Source of the DNA: Ceratothoa steindachneri
Lineage: Eukaryota; Arthropoda; Malacostraca; Isopoda; Cymothoidae
Length of the DNA stretch: 64,000 nt
Assembly: GCA_963969495.1 (NCBI GenBank)
Contig: OZ018324.1
Span: 44,514,609 to 44,578,608 of the forward strand
Reading direction: 5' to 3'
This document shows positions 1 to 11,789 of the stretch, one piece after another. The translations under genes were made by a program, and so were the position numbers. The notes beneath the pieces were generated by a model that saw nothing but the letters and a program-made list of their open reading frames with translations, was not told where the DNA came from and did no database searches. Position 1 is the stretch's first letter; each line of letters starts with the position of its first letter.

Positions 1-576
1 ATGAAATCGAGCTAGCTGCCTGTCATACATCCAAAGATGTATGCAAGGAATTTCTAGGAAAGGACGAAGGGTCACAGCGAGAGCATATATAGGAGAGCCT
101 AATGAATTGCTACTAAGATTTCGAATAAAATATGTCACTGAAGATACACTTTCTTCATTCTCATCTTTCTTTCTTCCCAGAGAATGTAGGAGATGTAAGT
201 AAATACTAAAATGTAGGTTAATACATAAAAATAATGCTAAGAAACATGCTGATTCATTATATATTCATGAATAATTAATTACAATCAACACAGTTAATCT
301 GAATTTGAGAGAAAAATAAATTTATGGTATTGTGAAAATGGGTACCAATTGCATAATTATAAAATCGGCAATTTAAAAGAAAATGTTATGTGATGGAAAA
401 TATTTGTTATCAAATTCAAATACAGTACACTCAACTTTATAATAAAATACATATGAGATCTATGTTTTTATCCTGACACTGAACTTGTTGTACAGTGTTA
501 TCAGAGTGTAAGAGTAAAAGATTAATTGGAAGAAATTGATATCCATCAAGGGACAGAATAGTATAATTACTACTTT
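1..576. other. AT-rich spacer, no gene seen
   Basis: Unique-looking AT-rich DNA upstream of the first A element. Open frames here are short and AT-driven, without recognisable domains. I see no RNA gene or repeat. Confidence 0.6.
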
Positions 577-589
577 TAGAGGGAGTTGA
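577..589 (+). repeat. Left target-site duplication of A1 (imperfect)
   Basis: TAGAGGGAGTTGA lies directly before the conserved element start CCCCGTAAGG. TAGACGGAGTTAA follows the poly(A) at 7446-7458. They match at 11 of 13 positions, as expected for an old target-primed insertion. Confidence 0.6.
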
Positions 590-1069
590 CCCCGTAAGGG
601 GTGGGGTGAATTGCCATCCTGGCCGCGTGGCTAACGGGATCCAGCACTCAGGCCCCAGCTTAGCCTCTCTTCCTTCCTTCAAAACACATGTTTCCTCTCT
701 TTTCATACAACCTCTCCCACAACTTTCTCTGGTCAGCCTCTAATTTGACAGGGTAGATGCTGACCTTCTTCTCGGCCAACCGTCCAGGATCGGGGCTGAG
801 GAGGGAGGAGACAATGTTCCCTAACCCCTGAGCTCCGGTCTGGGGTGGTTGGTTTTTAACAACCTGCTTCATCCCCACCCATACCTTCCTCCCATCCATT
901 TTCCTCTCCTCTTCACATTCTATACATTTTTACGCCGCGTCTAAGGTGGAGCCGCCATGCCGATGGACTGCCAGGCTAACAGGCGGGAGGGGTGGCCTGC
1001 ACCTCTTGCCGTGCAGGCAACTGCAAGAGGTGATGAGCTATTGCGTCCCGTATTAAAAAGAGGGTCGCC

Positions 1070-3482
1070 ATGCTCATGTATGAAGAATAAAAAAAAAAAC
1101 CAACGCTCAACTTCCCCTGAAACAGCGACGGAGCCATCCTCGGGCCGCTCAAGCAAAAAAAATGGAGGTCCCACCCCATGTACTTGCGCAGGAGACCCTC
1201 CATATTTCTCTAACCGGAGAGGAGGCTTACTTCTGTCCTTTGCATACGGGTGCAGGGGCTTCCTCCTTACCCCCTTCTTTGGAGGTGCTTTCGGGTGCCT
1301 CCCTTTTTCCAGCAGCAGTCCCCTATTTTCTTTCCAAGGGGACTGCCAAGAAAGCCAGCAGGCAGCCCCTAGCCAGCCGCTCTCCATCGAAGCGGCTCAG
1401 TAGGGCAAACCCCCTTAGGGGGGAGAGGGAAGCCAAGCCCCTTCGGTCGCTTCCCTCAAAGGACCTGCTGGCAGGGATATTGAACCTTGCTGGGGTTAAG
1501 GCGTGTGCCTCTCCAAAACAGACTCTTGACGCTGCCAAGGGGAGCTGCGATGTCCTGGGAGTGGATGGCCAACTGGAGGCCACTTCTGTGATAGACATGG
1601 TCCATTAGGAGACCCAGCCTCAGAAGGTAGGGCCTTCCATGAGGGGAAATCCGGGCTCGGCGCAAGGTCCCCCTCAAACAGCTGAGGGCTCCGATGCAAT
1701 ACAAGAAGGGAAAGGATCTCCTTCGACAGGTGCCCCTACGACTACCAGAACCTTCTCCATTTCGGAGAGGGACCTGGCTGAGACCGGCGCATCTGGAATG
1801 GAGGCTTCTGCCTTGGAGGTGAAAAGCGGGTTCATTCCCCTCCTTCCTCTCCCCAAAATAAAAAGACTAAAAAGACAAAGAAGACTTGGGGCTCCTCTAC
1901 ATCCGTGGGGGCTGCGGAAAGGGATGGGTCTTCTGCCACTTTGGCAAGCGGGCAAGCCAAGATCGGCCCATCCGGCCCCTCTACTTCCCCCTGTGCCGAG
2001 CCCCTGACTAAGACTGAGACCAAGAGTGCACAGGGCGGATCCTTGATGACACCAGGGCCCCTTATTCAGAGGTTACCGGGCGTTTTCGAGCCCGCTGGCT
2101 TCAAACGCTTTTTTCGTTATTCGTTCCACTGATGGCACCATGTTGTCCAAGGGCAACATGATCCATCAGAGGAGAGGATTTGCTAGTGCAATTGGTAAAG
2201 AGCCGAATGTGTCCCGTTTCTCGGATGGGAGCCTTCTGGCGAATGCAGGGAATCCCACCGAGTCAGCTAAGATGAGTGCTCTTTGGACACTTCATGGCAC
2301 CCCGGTGAGTGTGACGCCGCACTCTACTATGAACTTTGTGAAAGAAGTAGTTTATGCGAGGAACTCGTTGACTACTCCATTGAGGTCATAACCCTAGAGC
2401 TGGCCGACCATGGGGCGGTCAAGGTCGAACGTGTGATGAGAAAACAGGGAGGGGCCTTGAGGCCCACCACTACACTCTTCGTCACGTTCGACTGTGACAA
2501 GCTCCCTGAGTCGGTGCGTGCTGTTTGGTACCGCTACCGCGTTTAGGCATTCGTGCCACTGCCGCGGCGGTGTTATTACTGTCACAGCTTCGGCCATACG
2601 AATCACTCATGTAGACGTGCAAAGTTGGGGTCACCCGAAGTCTCTGTAAATTGATCCAAGGTCGCACACAATAAGTCCAGATCGTGTGTAGCCAAGTGTG
2701 TCAATTGCGGAGAGCCGCACCCCGCTTTTTCGAAGCAATGTGGTGCATATCTCCTTGAGAAAGAAATCCTGGCCGTTCAGGCCCAGAATCGACTCTCATT
2801 TTGCGAAGCTATGGACTTTGTGCTGGCGGGCATGGCTTTGCCTGGGACGTCATATGTCTCAATAGTTAGAAAGGCACCTTCTGCTCCTGGCCCATCCAGG
2901 CCAACGAGCACGGTTGTTTCCGCGCCCATTTGGAGTCCTTTTTCGGGCTCTACCCAACCCTTGCGGTCCCCTGGTAAAGCTGGCGGCCAAAAGGGTTCCT
3001 ACCGAGCCTAGGCTAAAACCAGGGCTCCCCCCCTCTTCCCCCAGCGTTACCGTTTCCCGTAAGGCAAAACGGCCACGCGCCTCCACCGAGTCGTTAAACT
3101 CACAGGAGGCAACACCCCTGAAAATGATCGCTAGGCCATCTTGCGGAGTTCCTGAAGCTGTCCCCCAAAGGAGGACAGCAACAAAGGAGCTTCGGCTCCT
3201 TTGCCCACGCCCCGAAGTGGAGCGAGTGGCTCGGAGACGGTGGTTCCTCAAAAAGAGGGCCCCCCGCCTCCGAAACCACAGCGCCCACCTAAAGTTTCGA
3301 GGCGAAGGGAGGAAAAGACTCGCATGGCGAGCCCAACCTCCCCCAATAAATCCTTGAAGGCGACAGCACCTTCAGCGCTTTGTCCGGCCAACAGCGCCCC
3401 GGGTTTTGCCCATGGAAAGCGTACGACCATTCCCGTGAAGGTTTTCAGTTCAAGAAGGACCACCACATCTTCTCCGAGCTAG
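1070..3482 (+). pseudogene. A1 ORF1, gag-like RNA-binding protein (broken)
   Basis: Counterpart of the better A2 ORF1 at 15129. The aligned ATG at 1070 meets a stop after six codons. The Ser/Pro/Lys-rich N-terminal region continues at 1162-1608 and 1639-1860, the gag core at 2140-2550, the zinc knuckles at about 2560-2760, and the basic C-terminal tail at 3201-3482. In the second knuckle both leading cysteines are lost (TGT to TCT and TGC to TGA, the latter at 2652-2654). About nine codons present in A2 after the GSA motif are missing. Intact members of this family bind element RNA and chaperone ribonucleoprotein formation; this copy cannot encode a full protein. Confidence 0.85.
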
Positions 3483-6400
3483 GCTTGGAGGGCATATTCC
3501 TTCACTGGAATTTTTGTGGACTCCGGGCCAACCGGGAGGAGCTGCGGAGGCTCGTCTCGTCCCGTTCCCCGTTAGCTATTTTTTTGCAGGAGACCATGCT
3601 AGGCGTCTGCCCGCTGCCTGCCCTCCCGGGGTATAAGGGTCTTGCGACCCCACCACCGCGGGATGGCAGGGCTGGGGCATGCGCGCTTTATACCCGGCAT
3701 GATGTCTCCGTTGTTCCTTTCTCTTTAGATACCTCCTTTCAGGCAGTGGCTGTGCAGCTGCACCTGGAGAGTAGGTATTCTTTGATTTCTGCGTACATTC
3801 CACCGTCAGCTGTCTTCGACGGGGGGGACTTCCACCGCGTCTTGGCATGGTTGCGGAGGCCCTATGTCTTGCTTAAAGATATGAACGCCAGGCATCCTCT
3901 CTAGGGAGATTACTCCATAAATCCCAGGGGACAAGTCCTTGCCTATCTAATCGAAGAGCTTGAGATGAGTGTCCTAAACGTGGATAAGTTTACGCATCAC
4001 TGTCGGAGAACCGCTTCATTTTCTTGCCTTGACCTATCTTTGTTGTCCTCGGATGCACAGCCTGATTTTGATTGGGGCGTGTTCGAAAAAATCCATGGAA
4101 GTGATCACTTTCCCATTCAAATATCATTTTCAGGGCAACTGCCACCTGAGAGCCCACCTCAAAGGTGCTTGCCACGGGCGCGTTGGCCTGCATTTCAGAA
4201 AATGACTGAATTCTCTATCTCAGTCAAGGAGTTTAGGTCATTAGATGAGGCCGTTGAGTTCTTCTCAGCAAACTTTATCACCGTGGGCCTGACTACCATT
4301 CCTAGGACTTTGGCCGTTTGGCACGCCGACCACTCCCATGTTGGTCGGCCAAGTGTCAGACGGCCCTCAAACAGAAACGTTATGCCTACATGCGCTATAA
4401 GCGCCGCCCGAACGATTTTACTGTCGCTGAATTTCGTCGGGCTTAGGCTAGGTTCCGGTATATTTCGAAGCACACCCGCCGCTCTTCTTGGCGGACATAC
4501 ACGTCTTCACTTAACGGGAAGACCCCTTTAGCTGAGATGTGGAAGCCAGTCAAAAGGATTCGGGGCAATTCTCGCTGGACCCTCCTCCTGTTCTCCAGGG
4601 GAATGCGACCGCAATCTCAGGCCCCGCGTCCGTGGCAGAATCCTTAGCGACAAATTTTTATGCATTCTCTAGCAGTGATGCTGCTCCACTAGCATTCAAT
4701 GCACGTCGTGATGTTGCAGCAGGCCACTGGCTGGACTTACCTCCAGAGGCGGAGAACCCTTCAACGACAAGTTTACTGTGAGTGAGTTGCTTTCCGCTCT
4801 CGCTTCATGCGCGGACACCGCCCATGGTCCGGTCGATGTCTCGTACGCCATGCTTCGACACCTGAGTGAGCAAGGCATGGGTTTTCTGTTAGATTTGTTC
4901 AACAGGATCTGAGGGGAATGTCTTCTCCCAGACTCCTGGCGAATCGCTACTGTGCTCGCCTTTCGCAAACCGGGGAGAGATCACTCTACTCCGACTGGTT
5001 TCCGCCCAATCTCGTTAACCTCTTGCGTGTGCAAGTTGATGGAGAAATTGGTAAATGTTAGATTAGCCTTTTTCCTAGGCAAAGGAGGCCATTTCTCTTC
5101 CGCACAGTGTGGCTCTTGCAAGTTCCACTCCACATCGGATGCTCTGCTCCGACTGGAAAATGCCGTCTGCGAGGCTTTCCTTCGTAGACAGCACTACGCC
5201 ACGGTGTTTTTTAATCTGGAGAAGGCCTATGATACCGCATGGCACTACGGTATCATGGAGACTCTCCACACGATGGGGACGAGGGGACGCCCCTCAATGT
5301 TTATATCTAAATTTTTGCGAGATCGTCGATTCTGTGTACGGGTGAGGGGAGCCCTCTTCGGCGTAAAGGAGCAGAAAAAGGTTGTCCCGCAGGGAAGTGT
5401 CGTCAGTGTCACACTCTTTGCCCTGAGCATCAACGGCATCACCTCGGTTCTGCCCGAAGATGTTCTTGCTACGCTCTACGTGGACGACCTTTCGATCTCT
5501 TTTGACGTGGCCCAGATGCCAACTCTGGAGCGTCGACTCTAACAGGCATTGAACCGCGTCTGTTGCTATACCGAAGCGCACAGGTTTTGGTTTTCTTTGG
5601 CCAATACTAAAGTGGTGCACTTCTGCCGCCATCCACGGCTTCACACCGACCCAGATTTGTTTCTCAATGGGGTGCGCCTGGATGTGGTTGAGCTGCACCG
5701 TTTCCTTGGTCTTGTATTCAACCGACGCCTCACCTGGGAGGCTCATATTCGCAGCCTTAGGGTCGCCTGTACCCGCGCCATGGACATTCTCCGTCCAGTG
5801 ACGTTCAGCGCTTGGGGCGCTAAAGGGGATCTGCCCTACTTTTTTATCGATCCTTTGTTCGTTTGAAGCTCGACTTTGGATGCAAGTTTTATGCATCCGC
5901 AGCCAAGCGTTTATTGCGGAAGGTGGATTTAATACACCACACCGGCCTTCGCCTTGCGACCGGTGCCTTCCGCACTTCCTCCATTGTGACCCTGTTGGTC
6001 GATGCTGGAACGATGCCACTCGCTCTGCGCAACGTGCAGTGCATCACTCGCCTGTACACGTGAGCCCGGTGCCTCCCTCAGTCGCCAACAGCTCTCACTG
6101 CATCCGCAGCTGATCTCGATGGTGCCTATGCCGCCGAGAGACGCCAGTCATACCCTAAGCCCTTTTGGTTCAGGGCTAGGAAACTCCTTCGAGAGGTAGA
6201 TATAGCTCTCTGGCCGGTGGCGCATCTGGTTCTGCCCAGGACGCCGCCCTGAAGGGTACCACATTTGGATATTTGTCGCCACTCCTCTGCTTCCAAAGCT
6301 CGTACTGCGCCGGGAGTATTGCGTTCGACCTTTTTGGAGCACACATCGTGTCACGCTGGAACTGTGCCAGTGTATACGGATGGCTACAAGTTCCAAGATG

Positions 6401-7201
6401 GGGTCGGCTTCCACGCCGTATCCCCTCTGTTTGAAGTCAGCGGGGATCTACCAGGCGCTGCGTCTGTCTTCACGGCCGAGCTGGTGGCAATACACCACTC
6501 GTTACGGGAGATTAATCAACGTCCCCGGTTCGGAGACCCGATTGTGATCTATAGCGACTCACAAATCTTTCTGAGTGCTTTCGGGGCATTGGAATCTCCG
6601 CATCCTCTGGTTCGCGATATTCGTGACGCCACGGTTTTGGCGAGCCGGGCAGATGTCAAAATTATCTTCTGCTGGGTTCTGGACATGTAGGAATTGCGGG
6701 GAATGAGCGCACCGATGAGGGCGCCAAAGAGTCCGCGAGGACTCTACGACCGGACCAGCGTTTTGCTCTTTCTCACACCGACTACATGGCAGGAATACGG
6801 GGAGCTCTTTGCACTGCTTTGCAAAGAAGATGGGAGACGGTCGAAGGGAACTTAAAGTAGCGTACCATTGCGCCACAACTGTTCCCATGGACCTATCCCC
6901 TAATGCAGCGGCGGCTTCAGATGTATTTCTGTCGTCTCCGAATCGGGCCCACTCGTGTGAAGCATCACTCTATGATGGAGCGCTCGCATGCGCCCTATTG
7001 CAACGACTGCGTCGTCCCTCAGACTGATGGCACATTCTTGTCGAATGTCCCAGTCTGGCTGATCTTCGCGCACGATACCTGTCCCGCTACCGGGATGAGC
7101 GGGGTCGCTACCGCCTGTCCCTTTTACTCGAGACGGATTCGTGCACATTGACTCGTGGACTTGTTGACTTTTAGGGGAGGCCGGGCTTCTCCCCTTTATT
7201 T
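3350..7201 (+). pseudogene. A1 ORF2, endonuclease-reverse transcriptase-RNase H (broken)
   Basis: APE-type endonuclease motifs are visible at 3491-3904 (IFLQETML, SAYIPPSA and a KDMNARHPL variant of the GDxN block), then a TAG where A2 has TGG (3902-3904). SDHFPI follows at about 4100. The reverse transcriptase core lies at 4952-5542: TGFRPISLTS, a motif A reading FFNLEKAYD in which the metal-binding Asp is now Asn (AAT 5213-5215), motif B VPQGSV and motif C YVDD. A TAA at 5540-5542 replaces a Gln codon of A2. RNase H follows at 6370-6720 (VYTDGY, YSDSQ), with a 1-base deletion before the last acidic block. The C-terminal Cys/His motif is near 6990-7050. The reading frame is interrupted many times. 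Confidence 0.85.
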
Positions 7202-7445
7202 AAGGTTCCTCTTTTTTGTTATAGTTTTGTATGTAGGTTGCACTCTCTTGCACCGGGGTGAGGGGGACATCCCCTTGCTGCCTGAGATTGCTTCCTGATT
7301 GTTAAGTTTTTTCCAATTCATATCATTGTTAAGTTTTCATATTTTCATTTTAAAGTAGCTTAGTTCTAGGCTATCGTGTTTTTCATCGCCTGATGCCCAA
7401 GTGGGCAGTTACCAGCTGGGCTTTATAGAATTTAAAAAAAAAAAA

Positions 7446-7458
7446 TAGACGGAGTTAA
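7446..7458 (+). repeat. Right target-site duplication of A1
   Basis: TAGACGGAGTTAA immediately after the poly(A); it pairs with 577-589 (11/13 identical). Confidence 0.6.
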
Positions 7459-8006
<548 letters not shown>

Positions 8007-8038
8007 ACATAGAGTTACATAGAGTTACATAGATACAC

Positions 8039-8076
8039 AGATCACTCGCGCCTTACAGCCCAGGCTAAGGTGATCT
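8039..8076 (-). other. B1 3'-terminal stem-loop (partly decayed)
   Basis: The outer stem AGATCAC (8039-8045) pairs with GTGATCT (8070-8076). The inner stem is damaged relative to B2 (GCGCC against AGCCC), with loop TTAC on the plus strand, which is GUAA in element RNA. Confidence 0.6.
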
Positions 8077-8237
8077 GGCCTTAAGTCTACTGCCACTTAC
8101 ACATAGAATAGTAGGAGTAAAGGATAGACAGTTTTAGGCTCTTCCCACCCTCCACTCCCTCCGGCAAAAGCGGTACATGAAATAACTTATGAAAAGTACC
8201 TTGCAAGTATAAGAAGACCTGAAGGAAATTTGCATTG

Positions 8238-8555
8238 AATAGTAATTAAATGAAATGAATATGAAAACCACTTACATACACCTGAAAGAGTTATATTTTT
8301 GTAATATTATTTTATTTTTTAGCTTATGCTAAACAATTCCAATATTTGTTAAGTGTTTGTCTAATCTCATTTTAAATGAGTCTAGAGTTCTGCTGGAATA
8401 GTAATTAAATGAAATGAATATGAAAACCACTTACATACACCTGAAAGAGTTATATTTTTGTAATATTATTTTATTTTTTAGCTTATGCTAAACAATTCCA
8501 ATATTTGTTAAGTGTTTGTCTAATCTTATTTTAAATGAGTCTAGAGTTCTGCTGT
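8238..8555. repeat. 159-bp tandem duplication inside the B1 3' end
   Basis: Positions 8238-8396 and 8397-8555 are almost identical; the clearest difference is CTCATT against CTTATT. The unit covers the end of ORF2 and the start of the 3' UTR. B2 has a single copy at the same place, so this is a private duplication of B1. Confidence 0.9.
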
Positions 8556-11282
8556 CCACTACCTCGTTTGGCAAATTATTCCAATCATTAATAATCGAGT
8601 AAGTGAAGAAGTTCTTTATTACATCCATAGTGGCTCTTTTACCCTGAAGTTTTGAATCATGTCCACGGGTGGGACACTCCCCTGTCAGTGTAAACAAGTT
8701 ATTGGCATTAACGTTGTTAAATCCTTTAAGTATTTTGAAGCACCCTATAAGCTGCCCCCTTAGTCTTCGTTTTCTGACGGAAAATAGATTGAGTTTTTTT
8801 AGCCTCTCGTGATAAGGTTTGTTACGTTCTGACGGGATAAGTTTTGTCGCTCTGTGTTGTACAGCTTCTAATTTATCTATGTCTTTTATTAAGTAATGGG
8901 CCCAGAACTGTACAGCGTATTCGAGATGGGGCCAGACAATACTTTTATATAGTGGCATAACTATCTCCTCGCTTCTATAAGTAAAGTTTCCTTTTATAAA
9001 TCCTAGTGCTGTGTTAGCTTTGTTTGCAGCAGCTGCGCATTAATTTGATGTTTTTAAGTTTTCTGTAATTATTACTCCTAAATCTTTAACCTGCGGGGTT
9101 GTGTTTATTAAGCCGCCTTGCATTGTATAGTTGTATTTTTGGTTTTTTGTTCCGCACTGAAGGATTTGGCATTTGTCGTTATTTAATGGCATTTGCCATT
9201 TCTCAGACTATTCGGTAATTTTATTTATATCAGCTTGCAGGCTAGCCCTGTCCTCTTCGCATAATACTGAGTTACCTATTTTCGTGTCATCCGCAAATTT
9301 AAATATGATATTATTTATTCCAACGTCTATGTCATTGATGTATATAGTAAATAAAATAGTCCCCAGGACTGATCCCTGGGGAACACCGCTGGTAACAGAT
9401 ACCCAGTCCGATTCGACGCCATTTATTATCACTCTCTGCTTCCTGTTTTTTAACCAGCTACTAATCCATCCGTATATATTGCCGTTAATTCCTAGCGTAT
9501 GCACTTTGTTCATGAGTTTCTGATGGGGAATTTTGTCAACTGCCTTTTTGAAATCTAGGTAAATTATATCTAATTATTTAGTATCGTTATATAGGTTGAA
9601 AAGGTTATGGCAAAAGTCAATTAGGTTTGTTAAGCACGATCTCTTAGACTTAAAACCATGCTGGATATCTCGTATAAGGTTATTGTTTTCAAAGAACTCT
9701 ACTAGCTTGTCTCTAATGATCGTTTCGAGCAACTTTCCAACTATTGAGGTTAAGGTAATGGGTCTGAAATTACTGGCCTGGTTTTTACATCCCTTCTTAA
9801 AGATAGGTGTGACGTTAGCTTCCCACCAATCATCAGGGACGACCCTATGCTCGACAGATTTGTTCAAAATGAGAGCAAGTGACTCTGTTAACTCATTATG
9901 GACATGTTTTAAGATTTTCGGGTAAAAATTATCAGGACCAGGAGTCTTGTACGAGTTCATTTTCTTTAATTTATCAATTACTAGTTGCAGATTTACTTCC
10001 AGGCTCCTTAGTGATGGGTGTCTGACCTGTATAGTCTCGTTGTTATCGTTATTAGTATATTCTAAGGTGAAAACTGAACTAAAAAGCTCGTTTCAGATAT
10101 TAGCCATACCCATATTATCTGAAATAATTTAACCCAACTGGTTTTTCAAGGGGCCAATCCCGCTTCTCATTTGCCTATTTCTATTGATATAAGTATAGAA
10201 GTGTTTGGGATCAGTGGTGCTTGCTTTCGCTATCTCGATTTCGTATTGACGTTTCGTTGATCTTATGAGTGTTTTATCCTTTTTTCTGCTAGTGTTATAT
10301 TGTCGGTTAACTTGGTAGCTTCTATTGTGTTTTAATAATGTGTGGAGACGGTTTCTATCTCTAATTGCTCGTTTGATGTCATTATTAAACCACGGCGGCT
10401 TGCCTCTATTCGCGTTACTATTCCTTGTCTTATGAGGAACATGGTTTTCTTGGGCTATAAAAAATAGTTCTTTAAATTTATTCCAAAGTTGATTTACATC
10501 TTCTATTTCGATCAGCTGCTCGTGAATATTTCCCAGGGCTTCTCTGAGGCCCTCTAAGTTTGCTTTAATGTAGTCTGGTACTTTTGAATAGTTATTGGTA
10601 GTTGAATACCTGGCATTTAGATCAAAGCGGATTAGGTTATGGTCACATGCACCTATATGTTCCGCTACGGCCAGAGTTGATATTAAATTTTCCTGGGATG
10701 CAATAACTAGGTCTAGTATATTATTTCCCTGGTTGGCTCCCTTACGCATTGGTCTAAATAATTAGTATCGATGAAATTTGTCATTAATTTTTCTTGTTGG
10801 CTAGTCCCTATATTCAAGTCCCAGCAGATATTTGGTGAATTAAAATCTCCCAGTAATAGCGTTTGTTCCTCGTGTAATGTTTTTGTACGATTCTATATAT
10901 TTCCAGGTCCTCATTAACGGTAGTATTTGGGCGACGGTGAACAGTGCTTATGTTTATTTTAAAATGTCGTAAATGTAGTTTAACACAGATCAGCTCCACT
11001 TCATTATTTGTAAGTTTTACCTCAGTTACTTTTAATTCTGATCTTATATATAGTCCCACTCCTCCTCCAAGCCTTCCATTGGCCGTTTTTTTGTAAAATA
11101 ATCTATAGCCTTCTAGCATGTATTCACATATTAAGTCTTTTATACCAAATTGTAGATAGGTCTCAGTTATGGCTATGATGTCAACCTCTTCCGTTGCTAT
11201 TAGACATTTAAGTTCTGTAATATGTTTTCTAAGGCTACGTGCACTAAAAGTTATTATTTTGATTTTACTGATTTCTTTTGAA
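8488..11282 (-). pseudogene. B1 ORF2, endonuclease-reverse transcriptase (broken)
   Basis: Reads from 11282 down. The endonuclease start is near 11200-11260 (EVDIIAITETYL), a GDFNSP block is near 10845, and an ACDHNLIRF variant of the SDH motif is at about 10655. The linker and reverse transcriptase are at 10129-10749 and 9574-9960 (TPIFKKG, FRPITLTSIVGKL). Motif A LDFKKAVDK follows a TAA at about 9572. Motif [10 protein letters not shown] and motif C FADDTK lie in 9208-9513. The thumb and C-terminal region (HLEYAVQFW, RATKLIP) end at 8488. Catalytic residues look kept, but at least four stops or frameshifts break the frame. Copies without lesions would nick DNA and copy RNA by target-primed reverse transcription. 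Confidence 0.85.
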
Positions 11283-11285
11283 GGG

Positions 11286-11310
<25 letters not shown>
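11283..11310. repeat. (GA)n tract, 3' tail of C1
   Basis: About 27 bp of GA between the truncated 5' end of B1 and the 3' end of C1. In C1 orientation it is a (TC)n tail. Confidence 0.9.
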
Positions 11311-11316
<6 letters not shown>

Positions 11317-11333
11317 GCAGTTACAAGGATAGT

Positions 11334-11377
11334 AAGTACCTCAAAAGAATATTCGTTCCATTTCAATGGAGGTACTT
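11334..11377 (-). other. C1 3'-terminal nested stem-loop
   Basis: The outer stem AAGTACCTC (11334-11342) pairs perfectly with GAGGTACTT (11369-11377). The inner hairpin is weak in this copy (GAAT-ATTC-GTTC) but perfect in C2. It sits just inside the terminal TTACAAGG sequence and (TC)n tail, where a reverse transcriptase would recognise its RNA. Confidence 0.7.
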
Positions 11378-11789
11378 ATTTTTTTGTATTTATTTGCTAC
11401 ATCCAAACTTTTTATTATGCTACTTGTGCTACATTATGCAAGAGTTAACTCTTTTTTGTCAATTTGCTGTTCTCTCATAACTTACTTATTCTATATAATA
11501 TTTTACATGCTAATAGATATATATATACATTCAATTTAGATTAGGGTTTCTCGTCCAATATTAGAACATAAACTCGTTCTTTGTCTTTGGTTAATGATTC
11601 TAAGCTATAAGGAATATTTAGAACATATTCATGTCAAAAAGCATTTTATTATGATTTCATACAATAAATATATTTTATAATAAATACAATTAATATTTTG
11701 TAAATCTTAAAATTAGCATACAAATTTTATTTTAACTTATTAGTCACGTCACATATTATGCTAGATTTCTTAAAATTTTGTCTAATTTC

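Larger units (their letters stand above)
590..7445 (+). mobile_element. A1: full-length, decayed Jockey/I-like non-LTR retrotransposon
   Basis: A 6.86-kb GC-rich element in AT-rich surroundings. It begins with the same 5' sequence as the copies at 14611, 49924 and 62689, and ends in a run of A at 7434-7445. Order: 5' UTR (590-1069), gag-like ORF1, ORF2 with endonuclease, reverse transcriptase and RNase H, then a 3' UTR. Both ORFs carry many stops and frameshifts. RNase H plus a three-knuckle gag points to the Jockey/I group rather than CR1; the exact clade is not settled. It is clearly older than A2. Confidence 0.9.

Noticed and set aside
941..1387. Antisense frames over the 5' regions of A elements
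   Set aside because: GC-rich mirror frames of the 5' UTR and ORF1; not kept among copies in length or content.
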